A stretch of DNA of 32,292 bases from Alicyclobacillus acidiphilus NBRC 100859 (GTDB taxonomy: Bacteria; Bacillota; Bacilli; Alicyclobacillales; Alicyclobacillaceae). The notes beneath the pieces were generated by a model. It saw only the letters and a list, made by a program, of their open reading frames with translations, ran no database searches and was not told the DNA's origin. Where the stretch lies: assembly GCF_001544355.1 (NCBI RefSeq), contig NZ_BCQI01000036.1, forward strand, positions 1 through 32,292. Reading direction: 5' to 3'. Both the position numbers and the translations under genes were made by a program. Shown here in pieces: positions 31,634 to 32,292 of the stretch. The stretch's first letter is position 1; the number at the start of each line of letters is the position of its first letter.

Positions 31634-31976
31634 TCTATACCAATCCAGAATCTATACCTATTATAATCAAAAACGGACAAGGAAGCCGCTCTTTTCAATG
31701 AATGTCAAGGACTTAATTTTACGTTGCATTTTTCATCACCGGAAATGTGTTCTTGAAACCGCACGAATTGCGTGTTTGCAACGCAACTGGACGATCTCCC
31801 CGGCAGTTTGGTTTGTACATCATTATGGCAATTTATACGCAGTTGACGGTCTTGCTGAGTTAAGAACGACCTTTACAGGCAGCGGGATTACCAGCCACGC
31901 CAGCTTGTGATCCTTGTCAACCGCTATGTCATTCAAAGCCTCTTGGCGGCCATGTCCATCGTTTTCTGCAACCAAT
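31634..31976. other. 343-base gap between ccpA and tRNA-Leu terminator
   Basis: No gene is firmly supported. The ccpA side holds a perfect TATAAT on the minus strand (31660-31665) with a poor -35 at 17 bases, and a TTGACA about 40 bases further up at unsuitable spacing. A 6-bp inverted repeat TTGCGT/ACGCAA lies near 31769-31785. A short minus-strand frame (31823-31993, 56 codons) starts inside the tRNA terminator, and a plus-strand frame (to 31910) overlaps it; neither has convincing signals. Confidence 0.4.
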
Positions 31977-31978
31977 GG

Positions 31979-32005
31979 AAAAGAGGGCAGCATGGCCACC
32001 CTCTT
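31979..32005 (-). terminator. Terminator of the rRNA/tRNA-Leu transcript
   Basis: AAGAGGG (31981-31987) pairs with CCCTCTT (31999-32005) around an 11-base loop that can itself pair partly. The minus strand continues CTCTTTTCC. It lies eight bases after the tRNA-Leu 3' end and probably ends the whole rRNA operon. Confidence 0.75.
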
Positions 32006-32013
32006 GGAGATTA

Positions 32014-32097
32014 TGGTGCGGGTGAAGGGACTCGAACCCCCACGGTTTCCCGCCAGAACCTAAATCTGGTGCGTCTGCCAATTCCGCCACACCCGCA
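32014..32097 (-). tRNA. tRNA-Leu (anticodon TAG)
   Basis: The 84-base class II tRNA has acceptor TGCGGGT pairing with ACCCGCA, an anticodon stem CCAGA/TCTGG framing loop TTTAGGT (anticodon TAG, reading CUN codons), a variable arm (GGCGGGAAACCGTG), a T-arm GGTTCGAGTCC and an encoded CCA (32014-32016). It lies 11 bases after the 5S rRNA on the same strand. Confidence 0.95.
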
Positions 32098-32108
32098 AAT
32101 GTCACTCG

Positions 32109-32224
32109 CCCGGCAACGACCTACGTTCCCAAGAGGTCTCCCTCTCAGTATGCTCGGCGCTGGAGGTCTTCACGTCCGTGTTCGGGATGGGTACGGGTGT
32201 TTCCCCTCCGCTATGGTCACCGGA
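32109..32224 (-). rRNA. rrf: 5S ribosomal RNA
   Basis: The minus strand reads CCGGTGACCATAGCGGAGGG, then the highly conserved ACACCCGTACCCATCCCGAA, CACGG and CCTCCAGCGCCGA. Terminal sequences pair (CCGGTGAC with GTCGTTGCCGG, some G-U), giving a length of about 116 bases. Ends are approximate. It is the last rRNA of an operon; any 23S gene would lie to the right of the window. Confidence 0.93.
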
Positions 32225-32292
32225 CCGCTTGGCGCTCAGGTATTCGCTCACACGGCTTCGGGCTCCGCCCTGCAGATGTGTTCACGCATTCC

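Noticed and set aside
31752-31770. cre-like TTGAAACCGCACGAA upstream of ccpA (autoregulation)
   Set aside because: Several core positions differ from the consensus and it is about 90 bases upstream of the candidate -10, so I do not call it.
31581-31910. 109-codon plus-strand open frame between ccpA and tRNA-Leu
   Set aside because: It begins inside ccpA's start region, has no ribosome site and no recognisable domain; a transposase remnant was considered but nothing supports it.
1-32292. Mobile elements, prophage, CRISPR or defence systems
   Set aside because: No transposase, integrase, repeat-spacer array or defence-type domain was found; apart from local insertions the order matches a conserved Bacilli core block.

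Overview
The window is a stretch of core chromosome from an endospore-forming, menaquinone-using Bacillota. I estimate by eye a moderately GC-rich base composition. Spore genes (spoIVA, sleB, ypeB), TRAP (mtrB), two-part heptaprenyl diphosphate synthase, CcpA, MecA and strong GGAGG-type ribosome binding sites all fit class Bacilli; an Alicyclobacillus-like lineage is my inference, and no species can be named. Most genes lie on the minus strand, and GTG and TTG starts are common.

Layout. 1-1447: GC-rich tandem repeats, then a membrane-anchored LysM lytic transglycosylase (+). 1504-4258: a NorQ/NorD-like pair, VWA protein and MoxR-type AAA+ ATPase (-). 4362-6095: a 33-residue YjcZ-like membrane microprotein and a CPA2 cation/proton antiporter (+). 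6224-8144: a free-standing lipoyl-domain protein, the c-di-AMP sensor CbpB, an unknown 68-residue protein and CheR (-). 8194-9111: a patatin-like lipase (+). 9172-12529: mtrB-hepS-menG-hepT-ndk (-). 12611-12687: tRNA-Pro. 12863-20155: spoIVA, gcvH, gpsA, plsY, der, a DUF512 radical-SAM-like gene and a YphA-like membrane protein. 20321-26678: ypfD (S1 repeats), plsC, cmk, an unknown single-span membrane protein, motI/ypfA (PilZ), ypeB and sleB. 26838-31594: an unknown Cys-rich 68-residue protein, glutamate dehydrogenase, mecA, pepV and ccpA. 32014-32224: tRNA-Leu and 5S rRNA, the tail of an rRNA operon entering from the right.

From sleB to cheR the order closely follows what I remember of Bacillus subtilis (sleB-ypeB-ypfA-ypfB-cmk-ypfD-yphA-der-gpsA-spoIVA-hbs-mtrA-mtrB-hepS-menH-hepT-ndk-cheR). 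The differences are local: plsC, plsY, DUF512 and gcvH are inserted, hbs and folE/mtrA are missing with a tRNA-Pro in that interval, and a patatin gene lies antisense between ndk and cheR. Related functions sit together: menaquinone side chain and head-group methylation (hepS, menG, hepT), phospholipid synthesis (gpsA, plsY, plsC), and spore coat and germination (spoIVA, sleB, ypeB).

I found no mobile element, CRISPR array, prophage or defence island. What merits a second look is the partnerless NorQ/NorD-like pair, several small unknown proteins, and RNA hairpins that cover ribosome binding sites (motI, yphA, ypeB) or hold stop codons (the Cys-rich 68-residue gene, ccpA).
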